A stretch of 64,000 bases of DNA from Pasteuria penetrans (GCF_900538055.1 NZ_UZAC03000001.1:1054001-1118000); one strand, 5' to 3'; positions 9,966-21,084 are shown, counted from the stretch's first letter. A program made the numbers and translations. The notes: a model not told the origin generated them from the sequence alone.

Positions 9966-9969
<4 letters not shown>
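8722..9969 (+). CDS. sufD: SUF scaffold subunit SufD
   Basis: SufD pairs with SufB and SufC in the Fe-S scaffold. Two starts are possible: ATG at 8716, only one base after GGGAGG, or in-frame GTG at 8722, seven bases after it; I prefer GTG. The product is about 415 residues. The beta-helix core ends in the conserved block SPKARGDANPILLIDENDV, then GHAASVGKVD and YYLKSRGIPQREAERLLIQGF, typical of SufB/D C-termini. Ten bases separate the ATG from the sufC stop, and the gene overlaps sufS by ATGA. Confidence 0.95.
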
Positions 9970-11175
<1,206 letters not shown>

Positions 11176-11220
11176 ATGAATTGAGAAAAAATTAGTTATA
11201 GGCGAATGAGGAGTGGGTCT

Positions 11221-11667
11221 ATGTCTCTCGATGATTTGTACCGGCGTGTACTGCTTGATTATGCGCGCTCCTCTCGCAATCGTGGCCAAGTAAAAAATGA
11301 AACAGCGACCATGGAACTATCCAACCCTTCCTGCGGCGATCGAGTACGACTATCACTGGATCTGCGGGAAGGTCGCATCCAAGAGGCAAAATTTACAGGG
11401 GAAGGATGCTCGATCAGCATGGCCTCCGCGTCTATGATGACGGAGGCTGTACAGGGATTGACGTTGCAGGAAGCCACAGACCTTTGGCAAACCTTCTCTC
11501 GATGGTTGCAAGGGGGGGATATAGACCCCGCCTCCTTCCCCTGTGAGGAAATCGAAGCACTCAGTGGGGTAAAAAAGTTTCCAGCCCGTATCAAATGCGC
11601 TATGTTGGGTTGGGATGCGCTACGTCGATCCGTACTGGGAGTACAAACTACAAGCAAAGGGGTGTAA
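11221..11667 (+). CDS. sufU: Zn-dependent sulfurtransferase SufU
   Basis: SufU accepts sulfur from SufS and hands it to SufB in Firmicutes. Start ATG at 11221 follows AGGAGTGG. The 148-residue protein keeps the zinc ligands: Cys and Asp in NPSCGDRV, Cys in [16 protein letters not shown], and Cys in RIKCAMLGW. This matches the B. subtilis pattern. It sits between sufS and sufB, two bases before sufB. Confidence 0.95.
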   Translation: MSLDDLYRRVLLDYARSSRNRGQVKNETATMELSNPSCGDRVRLSLDLREGRIQEAKFTGEGCSISMASASMMTEAVQGLTLQEATDLWQTFSRWLQGGDIDPASFPCEEIEALSGVKKFPARIKCAMLGWDALRRSVLGVQTTSKGV

Positions 11668-11669
11668 CT

Positions 11670-13103
11670 ATGGCAAAGGCAAAGCCTTTAGAGGAACTGA
11701 ATGAAACCTATAAGTATGGTTTCCGTGATCGCGATGTCTCTGTATACAGGTCAGGGAAAGGGCTGACGCCGGAGATTGTGGCGTCTATTTCTGAAATGAA
11801 AAACGAACCGGATTGGATGTTACAATTCCGCCTTCGTTCACTGGAACAATTTAGAAAGATGCCCCTACCGACGTCAAAGAACAGCCGTTGGTTTTCCTTG
11901 TTACCCGGGAAATTGGAAGAGCTCAATTTTGAAGATATCATTTACTACATGAAACCCTCGGAGAAAAAGGGTAGAACGTGGGACGAGGTACCGGAGGATA
12001 TCAAAAATACTTTCAATCGATTGGGAATTCCGGAGGCAGAACAAAAATTCCTTGCCGGTGTCTCGGCCCAATACGAATCGGAAGTTGTATACCACAATAT
12101 GCAAGAGGAATTGACCAAGCAGGGAGTACTCTTCTGCGATACGGATTCGGCCTTACGTGAACATCCGGAAATCTTCAAAAAACACTTTGGTACCGTCGTA
12201 CCCCACACAGATAACAAATTTGCTGCCCTCAACAGTGCCGTGTGGAGCGGTGGTAGCTTCATTTACGTTCCTAAGGGGGTTCACTGTAAGCTGCCCTTGC
12301 AGGCCTATTTCCGTATCAATGCGGAAAATATGGGGCAATTCGAACGAACCCTAATCATCGCAGATGAGGATAGTTTTGTTCATTATGTAGAAGGGTGTAC
12401 AGCACCCATCTACACAACAGACTCGCTGCATAGTGCCGTGGTGGAGATTATTGTCAAAAAAGGGGCGCGTTGCCGTTACACGACCATTCAAAACTGGTCC
12501 CCTAACATCTACAACCTTGTAACCAAGAGGGCCATAGCAGAGGAACGGGCCCACATGGAATGGGTAGACGGGAACATTGGTTCAAAATTGACCATGAAGT
12601 ATCCCGCAGTCGTGATGAAAGGGCGCGGGGCTAAAGCCGACATCCTCTCCGTTGCAGTAGCCGGTAAAGGGCAACATCAGGACGCGGGGGCCAAGGTCAC
12701 TGCATTGGCACCAGACTGTACAGCAACGATTGTTTCCAAATCGATCAGCAAACAGGGGGGAAAGGTAACGTACCGTGGCCTGACCCACTTTGCCAAAAAA
12801 GCACACGGTGGAAAAGCCAACGTGAAGTGCGACACACTCATACTAGATGACATATCCACCTCGGATACCATCCCCTACAACGAATTGCATACCGATGACA
12901 TTGTATTGGAACACGAGGCTACCGTTTCTAAAGTGAGTGAAGAGCAGCTCTTCTACTTGATGAGCCGGGGCCTTGATGAAACAGAGGCTACACAAATGAT
13001 CGTCATGGGTTTCATTGAACCTTTTACTAAGGAGCTACCCATGGAGTATGCCGTTGAAATGAACCAACTGATCCGATTAGAAATGGAAGGCTCGATTGGT
13101 TGA
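11670..13103 (+). CDS. sufB: SUF scaffold subunit SufB
   Basis: SufB is the main Fe-S cluster scaffold subunit. Start ATG at 11670 is preceded by AAAGGGGTG and lies two bases after sufU. The 477-residue product shows [19 protein letters not shown] (residues ~198-216), [21 protein letters not shown] (~246-266) and the C-terminal [15 protein letters not shown] block with [26 protein letters not shown]-type sequence. Length and motif order are normal. It is the last gene of the operon and is followed by a strong terminator. Confidence 0.97.
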   Translation: MAKAKPLEELNETYKYGFRDRDVSVYRSGKGLTPEIVASISEMKNEPDWMLQFRLRSLEQFRKMPLPTSKNSRWFSLLPGKLEELNFEDIIYYMKPSEKKGRTWDEVPEDIKNTFNRLGIPEAEQKFLAGVSAQYESEVVYHNMQEELTKQGVLFCDTDSALREHPEIFKKHFGTVVPHTDNKFAALNSAVWSGGSFIYVPKGVHCKLPLQAYFRINAENMGQFERTLIIADEDSFVHYVEGCTAPIYTTDSLHSAVVEIIVKKGARCRYTTIQNWSPNIYNLVTKRAIAEERAHMEWVDGNIGSKLTMKYPAVVMKGRGAKADILSVAVAGKGQHQDAGAKVTALAPDCTATIVSKSISKQGGKVTYRGLTHFAKKAHGGKANVKCDTLILDDISTSDTIPYNELHTDDIVLEHEATVSKVSEEQLFYLMSRGLDETEATQMIVMGFIEPFTKELPMEYAVEMNQLIRLEMEGSIG

Positions 13104-13163
13104 TAAGATCCAAAAGACAGGGAGCCCCACCACTATGGAAATAGATGAATCCCCCCAAAAACA

Positions 13164-13208
13164 GGGAGTCATAGGGTCACACACTCAATGACTCCCTTCT
13201 TTATTTTT
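13164..13208 (+). terminator. Terminator of the suf operon
   Basis: GGGAGTCAT pairs with ATGACTCCC, followed by TTCTTTATTTTT, 60 bases after the sufB stop. Confidence 0.9.
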
Positions 13209-13523
13209 CATGTTCTCAGGGGGGTCCTCCCACACCAAGGTACAGTACCCCCTTATGGAATTATAGAGAACAACAGCCCATCTTCTTTTTCGGTCCTAAT
13301 CGATTTTCTGTAGGTGGATCCGTTATATTCCGAGGAAAATACGGGGGCATAGTATCCATCGAAATTCTTTCATGGAGACGCCATAATGCAAGGACCTTGC
13401 AATCGCATGGATAACTCGGCCAAGATGACCTTACTCAATCCCCGGGCAACTGTCCCAAATTAGGATGAGATCCCCACACCTACCCCCTCTTGAAACCCAA
13501 GAGCTCCTACCTATCCCTAGCAA
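13209..13523. other. Intergenic, no feature seen
   Basis: Between the suf terminator and the convergent glycine-rich protein gene. No open frame with a ribosome-binding site and no repeat recognised. Confidence 0.4.
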
Positions 13524-13775
13524 TCAACCACCTCCTATCCCTAGCAATCCCCCTATCCCGCGCAATATCCCGCTGAGTATCCCACCACCGTGACCCAATA
13601 TCCCATTGAATAGGTTCCCCAGGAGACCACCTGTCCCATTCACTACGTTCCCTAATAATCCGCCTCCTGCGCCTCCTGCAAATACATCAGTCGATACCCC
13701 AATTGGACTGATGGACAACACACCTAGGAGTGTCACTCCTATAGCGATTCCCTTGTTTTTGAACTTTTTCTTCAT
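13524..13775 (-). CDS. Small secreted glycine-rich peptide
   Basis: The 83-residue protein has ATG at 13775 after a GGGGGT site. The signal peptide is basic (KKKFKNKG) then hydrophobic (IAIGVTLLGVLSISPIGVS), ending near VFA at about residue 33. The mature part is about half glycine and otherwise Leu/Ile/Asn, with repeats of the type GGLLGN-x-x-NG and GGILSGILRGIGGLLGIGGG at the end, giving many GxxxG patterns. The leader is very similar to that of the 5848-6162 protein. Pore-forming peptide or bacteriocin is a reasonable guess from composition only. No dedicated export gene adjoins it. Confidence 0.65.
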   Translation of the reverse strand: MKKKFKNKGIAIGVTLLGVLSISPIGVSTDVFAGGAGGGLLGNVVNGTGGLLGNLFNGILGHGGGILSGILRGIGGLLGIGGG

Positions 13776-14017
13776 CTGTTTACCCCCATTCGTAAGATTT
13801 AGTTAGTATGAAAATCATCCTATTCCATAAAATATACACAAAAATTATTTTATATAAACAGATTATAATATACATAAATGATATTTTCAAAGTAAAATTT
13901 AATGTAAATTATATTTATATTTATTACACATCAAATTGAGGGATGATTTTCCTGTAGCAAGATTCGTGCTTGTGCTAACCCCCATCCTATTCTGGGGGAT
14001 ACCGCAGGAAAATTTCT

Positions 14018-14330
14018 CCAGGGGTATGGTCAAGTAAGTTATATAGGTGATGATGAAGGTTGTAATTGGCCCCCCGGAGCTGGCCGATAGGTTGGCAGGC
14101 TTTCCAACCACCTAACCCTCGCTTGCTGATGTGATGTAGAAACACCCCGGTCGAAACTAGGGTACGACTTGACACACGGCAGAGGAGGTCACGGAAGACA
14201 ACCCTACTAACGATCCCGGGCGGCATGTGGTATACAGACGGAAGGAAACCTAATCTAGGACGCTCATACCGAACCTAGGAGGTTGCGGTCGTACGAACGC
14301 CTGACGATTGCATCCTAAAATGGGAGGAAA
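14018..14330 (+). repeat. Structured repeat, copy A
   Basis: Carries CAAGTAAGTTATA, then GATGAAGGTTGTAATTGGCC with a following GGAGCTGGCC arm, then the AGGT...ACCT helix around GCAGGCTTTCCAACC, a GTAGAAACACCCCGG segment, GGCGGCATGTGGTATACAGACGG-type sequence and CCTAATCTAGG. It aligns block by block with copies B-G. No protein is supported across it. Confidence 0.65.
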
Positions 14331-14385
14331 TCCCCCCAAAAAACTGTTCAGAAATTCACACCCCCAACGGGATGCTGCCCAATAG
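14317..14385 (-). repeat. Short dispersed repeat, reverse copy
   Basis: Reverse complement reads CATCCCGTTGGGGGTGTGAA, TTTCTGAACAG, TTTTTTGGGGGGATTTCC, as in the copies at 18927 and 3533. It abuts structured repeat copy A. Confidence 0.65.
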
Positions 14386-14446
14386 GACACCAATGTGTCC
14401 TTTGTTGTCATAAATGGCATAAAAGTCACGCAACCTTCTGTAGAAT

Positions 14447-14475
14447 AGCCCTTACCGAGAGTAAGGGCTGTTTTT
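14447..14475 (+). terminator. Rho-independent terminator
   Basis: AGCCCTTAC, loop CGAGA, GTAAGGGCT, then GTTTTT. No protein gene lies immediately upstream on this strand; repeat copy A does, so it may end an RNA transcript. Confidence 0.8.
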
Positions 14476-14841
14476 CACCCCCGGGTAACCCCTTTACTAG
14501 TTCGTTTTGTCTGTTTTCCCGTTGGCTTTGCCCTTTTTTCTTTCTGATCCGTGTTTGCAATATTGTCTTCTTTTCACGGATGTGAGTAGTCATTCGGTTA
14601 CAAATCCTTTTGTGATTCCAAGTATACGGAGTTTGATAAAAAAGTTAAAACTGGTGTCTTTTCACGAACGGCGGTGTAGGTTGATTGGATAGATAAAAAA
14701 GCAAGTAATTTAGAAATCTTCAGCTCTTTCGTTATACTGATCATCAAGATGGTACGGGGAATGGATGAGGGGTAAAATCTTAGGAAAAACGAATGGGCCC
14801 ATTGTTTATGTGCTTATACATGGGAGGTCCTCCTAGAAACC

Positions 14842-15717
14842 ATGAAGAAATCGATGGAACGTACGAAAGCCCCAAAGTTAAGATGGCTGATGGTTCCTCT
14901 CTTCCTTATTACTGGAATATTTTTTCAAATTATCATGATAGTACCTATCTGTATGGGTGATTGGTTTCCCAATGAAATGATTGTTCCGACATTGATATTT
15001 GTTGTCCCTCTCTTTGGTATTCTTGTCCAAAAAATAGACCCTCCCCCCAAGGGAAAAAAGAAATATCGGTGGCTCGATCTTTTGGACCGACTCCTGCAAA
15101 TGCAATCCTATAGGAAAAAATGCCGCCATCTATACCAAATGCAGGGTTTTTCAAAATTTCGGTGGTATGCTCTCCATTGGATCGGTCCTCTATGGATGGT
15201 GGCATCCTTGTTCCTATTTTTCCATATGGATCCACAGAATAGGCCCTTCTGGATCTTATCAGCAGGATTTGTGGGTTGGTGTGTTTTTTTTAGATTACAA
15301 ATAGGAAGAGAATACCGATGGTGCTCTGAGGCAGGTCCCATTGATTTAAATTTTATAAATAAAGAAATAATAACAATTTGTTCATTGTATGTTATCTTTT
15401 TATATTTTTTTCATACCTTTGGAACCAACTGGTCAAAAATACAAACAATTTCAACTGTTATGGTTACGATCATTCAACCGCATTTCTCATCCTATTGGCT
15501 GCATCTCTGTATGGGACAGCGTAGGATGGAATACATTTTCGGTAGCTCACTGCAGGAAACAGATAGGTATGGAGAAGTTGGCAAACCACTTCTTCTTCCC
15601 CCTATATCCTCTTCTGAGAGAAAAAAAATACTAATGATTGGTAAATTTATTAATGCTATATTGATCATCATATCGTTATTTTTTATATATAATTATTTAA
15701 TCTACGGTGATGAGTAA
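14842..15717 (+). CDS. Multi-pass membrane protein of unknown function
   Basis: A 291-residue protein I do not recognise. The ATG follows GGGAGG. Two membrane segments lie at about residues 16-35 and 45-62, then a basic cytoplasmic stretch (~70-105), two more segments (~113-130, 137-150), and further segments near 182-195, 205-222 and 266-287. The layout (two segments, basic linker of ~50 residues, aromatic-rich W-Y before the next pair) recurs in the proteins at 16503-17420, 44391-45587 and 63397-64000. A terminator follows. Immunity or transport partner of nearby secreted peptides is a guess. Confidence 0.65.
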   Translation: MKKSMERTKAPKLRWLMVPLFLITGIFFQIIMIVPICMGDWFPNEMIVPTLIFVVPLFGILVQKIDPPPKGKKKYRWLDLLDRLLQMQSYRKKCRHLYQMQGFSKFRWYALHWIGPLWMVASLFLFFHMDPQNRPFWILSAGFVGWCVFFRLQIGREYRWCSEAGPIDLNFINKEIITICSLYVIFLYFFHTFGTNWSKIQTISTVMVTIIQPHFSSYWLHLCMGQRRMEYIFGSSLQETDRYGEVGKPLLLPPISSSERKKILMIGKFINAILIIISLFFIYNYLIYGDE

Positions 15718-15761
15718 CAGTACAATGTAGGTCCCCAAACTTCAATGGACACAGAATCAGA

Positions 15762-15786
15762 AGGGCCCGGAAGGGCCTATTTTTTC
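15762..15786 (+). terminator. Terminator after the membrane protein gene
   Basis: GGCCC, loop GGAA, GGGCC, followed by TATTTTTT, 46 bases after the stop. Confidence 0.75.
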
Positions 15787-15820
15787 ATGGTTCATAATGG
15801 ATGGTTCATAATGGAAAAAT

Positions 15821-16235
15821 GGTCCTTAGCCAAACTTCGGTCCCGGAATATCATCGAGTGTATATCAATGTCAAGTAGGCTGTGTCGACGATGAGGGTTG
15901 TAATGGGTCCTCCAGGGCCAACGGGTAGGTGGCAGGCTTCCGGTCACCTACTGCCGCTGATTGCGTAGGATCGCATGCGTAAATGATTCGGATGGTCCAT
16001 TCGTAGATTTTTTGAAGGGTTTACCCAACCAAAAGAAGGATCCCTCCTGGAACCCCGATGAAATTAATAAAATATATTTATTTTTTTATAAATATATAAT
16101 ATAAAATAAATTCTTTCTCTTTTAAACTACACATCCTACATACGGGTATCAAGAAAAATTTTTCATAGAAAGTGCCCCATTAATCTTCCCAACCTGGATC
16201 AGGTGGGCTGAGATCTTCCCACCTCCCCATTATGT
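15821..16235 (+). repeat. Long direct repeat 1 containing structured repeat copy B
   Basis: Begins with an ISL3-end-like sequence (GGTCCTTAGCCAAACTTCGG), then the structured core (TCAAGTAGGCTGTGTCGACG, GGTTGTAATGGGTCC..., TAGGTGGCAGGCTTCCGGTC and ACCTA), TTGCGTAGGATCGCATGCG, a long AT tract, and ends in CAGGTGGGCTG...CCCACCTCCCC. Nearly the same 430 bp recurs at 20615-21045. No open frame of note. Confidence 0.85.
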
Positions 16236-16244
16236 CACAAAGAA

Positions 16245-16420
16245 TAAGAATTACTGAAAGCGTACGATAAATCCATTCAACAAAATGCCTAAGGAAAAAT
16301 CCGGGAACGATATGAGATCGTTAGGGAAGGAAGCTCTTAGAAGTCCACAGGAGCATAGAGAAATACCAAAAAGGGGGAGCTATCCACACCCCCAACGAAA
16401 TGCTGCCGGTCCCCCACACA
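16245..16420 (+). pseudogene. Remnant of a third copy of the secreted-protein pair (19964/21843 family)
   Basis: GCGTACGATAAATCCATTCA and the following GAAGGAAGCTCTTAGAAGTC, CACAGGAGCATAGAGAAATA, CCAAAAAGGGGGAGC match the 3' end and downstream sequence of the gene at 21843-22298. Only about the last 25 codons and the trailer are left. It lies directly after long repeat 1, as if both were copied together. Confidence 0.6.
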
Positions 16421-16502
16421 TCAAAGAATCCGAAAAGACCCCCACCACTATCTGAAAAAAGTGTGGTGAAGGGATTGCCAAGTAGACCTAGGGTATATGT
16501 TC

Positions 16503-17420
16503 TCAGGCATTGTCCTTCCCTTCCCGATTTCGAAGGATCTTAAGCAATCCTGGAACAATCCATTGATTCGAATGATCCATAGGATTGTTCAAACGAAGCA
16601 GGGGAAGGAAAAAGAGAAAAAACAAGATCATAAACAAACGACCCTCATCCAAAAGAAAAAACCGCCAAAGTACCCACTGCATATCAGATGTAAATAAAGA
16701 TGTAAATATAGCTGTAAATACAATGGTTATCCCTAAACTAATATACCACGATTGGGGGTGCCAGGGATGGGACTGGGGTAAATCTCTACCTATACAATGA
16801 ACAAACAACATTCCCACACAACACGTTAGGGAAAACAATAACAGGGCCCATTTTCCATCGGGACAAAATAAAATACTAGTCATCATAGCAGCAAGAGTAC
16901 CCATCCAGATCCAAGTAAGGAATTGTCGCCATGGCCTTCTTTCTAAAGAATTCCATTCTTCATTGCACCGTATCAAACGGTCATGAAGACTAATGTATCT
17001 CCGAACCCTTTCTTGATTTTTTTTGGAATCATTATATAGAAATAACAATGAAAAACCACCAAATAAAAATGGGGTAAATCCAAGAAAAATTATGACCGGT
17101 CCAGAATACCAACCTTTTTCTGTACTGAACATAGAAGGAATGATTATAAGGTAAAAAAATGACAAAAAAACGGAAATCATCACAATAATACTCGAGTACA
17201 ACATTTTTCTCCTATGGGAGGTATGTACGTTTCTATTAATAAAAAATAAAAATAATATTTCCAAAATAAAGAGATGTAATGATACAACACTAATTATAAA
17301 TAAGAATAACCATTTACCAAACGTAGGAGGAAGGACAACAACCAACCAAAAAACTAGAGTCAGAGCCACTAGAACGCGTGGTATCAATAAGAACTTACAA
17401 ACAGATATGTTATTTTGCAT
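16503..17420 (-). CDS. Multi-pass membrane protein of unknown function
   Basis: A 305-residue unrecognised protein. ATG at 17420 follows AAAGGGAG at a suitable distance. Hydrophobic segments lie near residues 12-30, 33-58, 70-95, 103-125, 160-180, 188-207, 222-242 and 252-270, with a charged linker (RVRRYISLHDRLIRCNEEW) before the central pair. Organisation resembles the proteins at 14842, 44391 and 63397. No partner gene is directly adjacent, and the nearest neighbours are repeats. Confidence 0.65.
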   Translation of the reverse strand: MQNNISVCKFLLIPRVLVALTLVFWLVVVLPPTFGKWLFLFIISVVSLHLFILEILFLFFINRNVHTSHRRKMLYSSIIVMISVFLSFFYLIIIPSMFSTEKGWYSGPVIIFLGFTPFLFGGFSLLFLYNDSKKNQERVRRYISLHDRLIRCNEEWNSLERRPWRQFLTWIWMGTLAAMMTSILFCPDGKWALLLFSLTCCVGMLFVHCIGRDLPQSHPWHPQSWYISLGITIVFTAIFTSLFTSDMQWVLWRFFLLDEGRLFMILFFLFFLPLLRLNNPMDHSNQWIVPGLLKILRNREGKDNA

Positions 17421-17793
17421 ACGACAAACACTCCCTTTCCCCTATAAAGACGGCAAGGTAACATGGCCCTATCTACTTCGAACAAAATACTATTAGCTCA
17501 TATGCTTGTAAGATCCGATACAAGTGAGATACAATACCTCCTCCCCTTTTTTAACAAATTACCTGATTTTATCAAGAACAACAATAACCACACAGTTGTC
17601 GACAAGACCTACGACAGTATAGCACACCGGGAAAAAACAAGCGAAATCGTTAGGTCCTATGGGCATAGGGTCAAAAGTCCTCAACAGGAATCCTAAATAT
17701 GAAAAAAAATATCTAAATTTTAAATATAATATTATAATTGTGCAACAGAAAACACAAAAATTGAAGTGGGCATACCTGGATAACCGGCTTATG
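17421..17793. other. Intergenic, no supported gene
   Basis: A 77-codon open frame at 17463-17696 has no convincing ribosome-binding site. The short motif GGGCATAGGGTCAAAAGTCC at about 17660 recurs at about 45833, so this is repeat-derived DNA. Confidence 0.4.
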
Positions 17794-18040
17794 CGTGTCA
17801 AGAAGTTGTACAAGGGATAAAGGTTGTCTGGTCCTTCGGAACCGGCGATAGGTAGCATGGCAGGCTTTAAACCGTCTAGCGATGCTGGGGTAAAGGGACA
17901 CCTGGTAGTGAACAATCTAGGAAAAAGCAGGGTTATTACCCCTGCCAGATGGGAATCAGAGAAATCAGAGAAAGGCAACCTATTTACTGCCCCGGTGGGC
18001 TATGCGGTGTATAGACGGATAAACACGTTTCAGGACCTTA
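17794..18040 (+). repeat. Structured repeat, copy C
   Basis: GTGTCAAGAAGTTGTACAAG, then AAGGTTGTCTGGTCCTTCGG and AACCGGC (UUCG-capped hairpin), TAGGTAGCATGGCAGGCTTT, a CTAGCGATGCTGGGG block and GCGGTGTATAGACGG. The 5' segment is nearly identical to copy G2 on the minus strand near 57650-57740. Confidence 0.65.
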
Positions 18041-18278
18041 TAATGAAGAGAGGGGTCCCTCTATCTATCGGTGAAGCAATGGATAGTTTGCTGGAAAAAA
18101 CGATTTGGAATCCACTTACCACCTCTACCTATTCCGGAGGAACTATCCCCTCATCCACCCTAATAGCACAACACGACGCACAATATCCAGGTTGTGGTTG
18201 TTTCGTAGGGAGGTTTTTTTAGTTTATGGGCTATTAAACCCCCATTCCATACAGACGTGATCCCTTCCCTAGGTTCTA

Positions 18279-18839
18279 TCAATCATCTACTATGCACCAA
18301 ACAAGGCCACCCACCGCGCCTATAAGTCCCCCAATTACCAAACCTGGTAAATTTAATTCATCATAACCAGCCGCCATGCCACTACCGGTTGCTGTCATAA
18401 GCACCGATGCACAACTTTCACCCCGTCGGTTTCGCATCCTTGGGGTTCCTAACCCAGCCTCATCCAAGCGGTATATCCGATTGGTATTCCCATCCCAGAT
18501 CAAGATCACCGGAGGAAACGAGGAATCCACCGAAGTAAGGAGCAATCCCTCCACCTCATCAGTATCCGCCCCTGTAATCTCTGTACCATAGATAAAGATA
18601 ACTGAACCGGGTATTTTTTCCAATAAGAACCGTTTCATTTCCATCGGGGCATCCTGCCTAACCTCAAGGCGAAACAAATGTTTACCTTCCTTATTTAGTT
18701 TCATCCCTTTATCATAAATAAATTTATTCAGTTCCACCGGTTGATCATGCCCAAGTTGCCCCTCCCGAAAACCATACGGGTGTCCTGAACCCCCCTCTAA
18801 GGTTATCTCTTCCACTTCCAAACCCTGTAAAAGATGCAC
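18279..18839 (-). CDS. Protein of unknown function with a GxxxG-rich hydrophobic C-terminus
   Basis: A 186-residue frame beginning at GTG 18839 after AAGGGGGATTA. Most of the protein is soluble-looking (mixed charged and hydrophobic strands, for example SVIFIYGTEITGADTDE and FPPVILIWDGNTNRIYRLDE). The last 35 residues, from TATGSGMAAGYDELNLPGLV to GGLIGAVGGLVWCIVDD, form a single hydrophobic glycine-zipper segment with one cysteine. There is no signal peptide with this start. The tail resembles class II bacteriocin or membrane-anchor sequences in composition; no homologue is recognised. The gene stands alone among repeats. Confidence 0.5.
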   Translation of the reverse strand: MHLLQGLEVEEITLEGGSGHPYGFREGQLGHDQPVELNKFIYDKGMKLNKEGKHLFRLEVRQDAPMEMKRFLLEKIPGSVIFIYGTEITGADTDEVEGLLLTSVDSSFPPVILIWDGNTNRIYRLDEAGLGTPRMRNRRGESCASVLMTATGSGMAAGYDELNLPGLVIGGLIGAVGGLVWCIVDD

Positions 18840-18926
18840 TAATCCCCCTTTCTATTGTTTCCTCGTACGGGGTGATATGTATTCTCCAGCAATATCTGAC
18901 AATAGAGTATTCTCTCGTTTTTCCCA

Positions 18927-19010
18927 GCAGTATCCCGTTGGGGGTGTGAATTTCTGAACAGGGTTTTTGGGGGGGATTTCCCCCCATTCTGAGTGTTTCC
19001 TCCATGGATT
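18927..19010 (+). repeat. Short dispersed repeat, best-preserved copy
   Basis: Reads CCCGTTGGGGGTGTGAATTT, CTGAACAGGG, TTTTTGGGGGGGATTTCCCCCC. Copies at 3533 (+), 14317 (-), 22563 (-) and 16376 (- partial). Confidence 0.65.
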
Positions 19011-19037
19011 ACTATATAAAATATATTTATTATATTT

Positions 19038-19385
19038 GGATCTTGGCCGCATATCGGACCTGGGGGTTCAGTCTCGGGAGTGGGGATAGGCAACTCACCC
19101 CCTATCAGGTAATAAGGGGTTGTTGATATGAAGACAGAACTAAATTTCCCGGGGCCCCCCCTTTTTCGGACGAAGTGAAAATCGTGAAAATAGAGAAATT
19201 GGGAACCACAAAATCAGATAAAATGAGTTATATCCTAGAGTCCATTGTCAACCGTCCATTCCCGGGAATCAGGTGTTCCTGTGAGGATTCGGGAAACCTG
19301 AGACCCCACCTAACTCATCCTTACAATCCAGAATTAGGAAAAAACCACCCAAGGATATTTCAGGTCCGAAGTTTGGCCAAGAGCC
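19038..19385 (+). mobile_element. ISL3-family deletion derivative
   Basis: The left end GGATCTTGGCC...CGGACCTGGGGGTTCAGTC and the right end (reverse complement GGCTCTTGGCCAAACTTCGG) bracket 348 bp. Inside are the leader and first codons of a transposase, starting ATG at about 19128 and frameshifted in a run of C/T, then IRYILxSIVNRP-like coding sequence as in the intact ISL3 transposase. This jumps directly to the element's 3' end (CACCTAACTCATCCTTA). Internal deletion has removed most of the transposase, leaving a MITE-like unit that could only move in trans. Confidence 0.75.
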
Positions 19386-19963
19386 TTATATTTTGGTTTT
19401 CTAACTCTGTCCCCTCCTTTTTTACCTATTCACTATAGTACCCGGACCATCCTGATTCGTTAAAAATGGTAACCAATTTCCATTTTCTTTTTGTTTATCC
19501 TTCTGTTATACTATGTCCTCTAAATTGAAAATTTTATGTAATATAATGGTAATGGAACAAGGTTCCATCCTAGTCTGTAATGTTAACAACATTACGGATT
19601 TTTTATTGTTTTTGTACGTACCATAAACAGAATGGATCTTACTACAACACAATGTTCGTCTTTCACGCAAGGACCTGGTAAAAATTTTATAAAAAATTAA
19701 TATTAAATAAGATAAATACCCCTGGGATACTAAAACAGGAACAGTGTCATAACAAAATGTTATTATGTTACTCAATTGCTTTACGAAAAGGTGAGACTAG
19801 ATTCATAGATAGGGCATTCCCCACAAGAAATTGCACGGTCCCGACGGGTTGTTCAACCCTATGTATCAAAAAGACTATAATAAGTTAGGGGGGAATACCA
19901 ACCCCTACCAGAGGAATCGTGGTGTGTCCATCCTAAAAAACAAGAGGGAGAGTGTAGGCAATT
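19386..19963. other. Intergenic before the duplicated secreted protein
   Basis: No gene supported. From about 19845 to 19963 it matches 21725-21842 upstream of the paralogue (GTATCAAAAAGACTATAATA, CCATCCTAAAAAACAAG), so the regulatory region was duplicated with the gene. Confidence 0.5.
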
Positions 19964-20431
19964 ATGATAAGAACAATGAAAATAGGTATTCTATTCGCCT
20001 CTACCAGCCTACTGGCCTCAATAGGAGGAAATAGTATCATTACCAAGCCGATAGGGGCCTATGGTATGGACTCACAACACAAATCTGTAACGGAATCGGG
20101 TACAGAGGAAATAGAAACGAAATGGAAGGAACTTGTTATACGAAAATGGAAGGAACTTGTCATACGAAATAAAATATTATTTAAAAGAATGGTACAGGAT
20201 CCGAACGGAGTATCCAAGGAAGATGTGAGGAAGCTCGTGGATAAAGCTAATGATTTCTATAATAAACAATTCGGGTATGGAAAAAATGCGATTCCACTAA
20301 AGGAAGCATGGTCCAAATTGACATGGACTGCTGAGGAAGCCCGTAGAAAGCCCCATAGATATAGAGAATTACTAAACGAATTCGATAAATCCATTAATAA
20401 CATAATAATTATTGAAATCGGAGGCTCTTGA
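19964..20431 (+). CDS. Secreted protein of unknown function, paralogue 1
   Basis: 155 residues with a signal peptide (MIRTMKIGILFASTSLLASIGG). The mature part is helical and charged, with a conserved block LFKRMVQDPNGVSKEDV, LVDKANDFYNKQFGYG and AWSKLTWTAEEARRKPHRY. It is the sister of the 21843-22298 protein. This copy has an 8-residue tandem duplication (KWKELVIR twice, from a 24-bp repeat at about 20120-20167) and a divergent C-terminus. The ribosome-binding site is weak: AGGGAGAG, about 15 bases before ATG. I do not recognise the family. Secretion plus local duplication suits an effector or surface protein, which is inference. Confidence 0.65.
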   Translation: MIRTMKIGILFASTSLLASIGGNSIITKPIGAYGMDSQHKSVTESGTEEIETKWKELVIRKWKELVIRNKILFKRMVQDPNGVSKEDVRKLVDKANDFYNKQFGYGKNAIPLKEAWSKLTWTAEEARRKPHRYRELLNEFDKSINNIIIIEIGGS

Positions 20432-20614
20432 CCACCGGGTCTCCGCTGTTCATAGCGGGTGGATGAACAGAGGCTTTAGGGTATGAAATTATTGCATGAA
20501 TCAAGCAGGCTGTATTATGGAGTAGCATATGGAGAACGGATGGTAGGCAAACAGATCGTTTGAGTTCACCGGGCTGCCCTGTAACCCTAGTGGATAGGCT
20601 CTCCCCCCTTTTCA
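20432..20614. other. Intergenic with partial structured-repeat sequence
   Basis: GAATCAAGCAGGCTGTATTA at about 20495 resembles the start of the structured repeat core but is not followed by the hairpin blocks. No gene. Confidence 0.4.
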
Positions 20615-21045
20615 GGTCCTTAGCCAAACTTCGGGCCTGGAATATCATCGAGTGTATGTCAATGTCAAGTAGGCTGTATCGACGATGAGGATTGTAATGG
20701 GCCCTTCGGGGCCAACTGCTGAGCCAACTGCTGGTAGGTGACAGGCTTCCAATCACCTAATGCCGCTGATTGCGTAGGATCGCATGCGTAAATGATCTGG
20801 ATGGTCCATTCGTAGATTTTTTGAAGGGTTTACCCAACCAAAAAAAGGAGCCCTCCTGGAACCCCCAATGGAATTGATAAAATATATTTATTTTTTATAA
20901 ATATATAATATAAAATAAACTCTTTCCCTTTTAAACTACACATCCTACCTACAAATATCAAGAAAAATTTTCCATAAAAAGTGCCCTATTAGTCTTCCCA
21001 ACATGGATCAGGTGGGCTGGTATCTCCCCACCTCCCCATTACGGC
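20615..21045 (+). repeat. Long direct repeat 2 containing structured repeat copy D
   Basis: Near-copy of 15821-16235. It starts GGTCCTTAGCCAAACTTCGG, has GGGCCCTTCGGGGCC (UUCG-capped hairpin), a small internal duplication (CCAACTGCTGAGCCAACTGC), TAGGTGACAGGCTTCCAATC with ACCTA, TTGCGTAGGATCGCATGCG, and the same AT tract and CCCACCTCCCC end. Confidence 0.85.
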
Positions 21046-21084
21046 ACACGCACACAATACCATAGACTAGTTCGCCTTCTGTAT

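Noticed and set aside
17463-17696. 77-codon plus-strand frame
   Set aside because: No ribosome-binding site, polar random-looking composition, and its end lies in a repeated motif also found at 45.8 kb.
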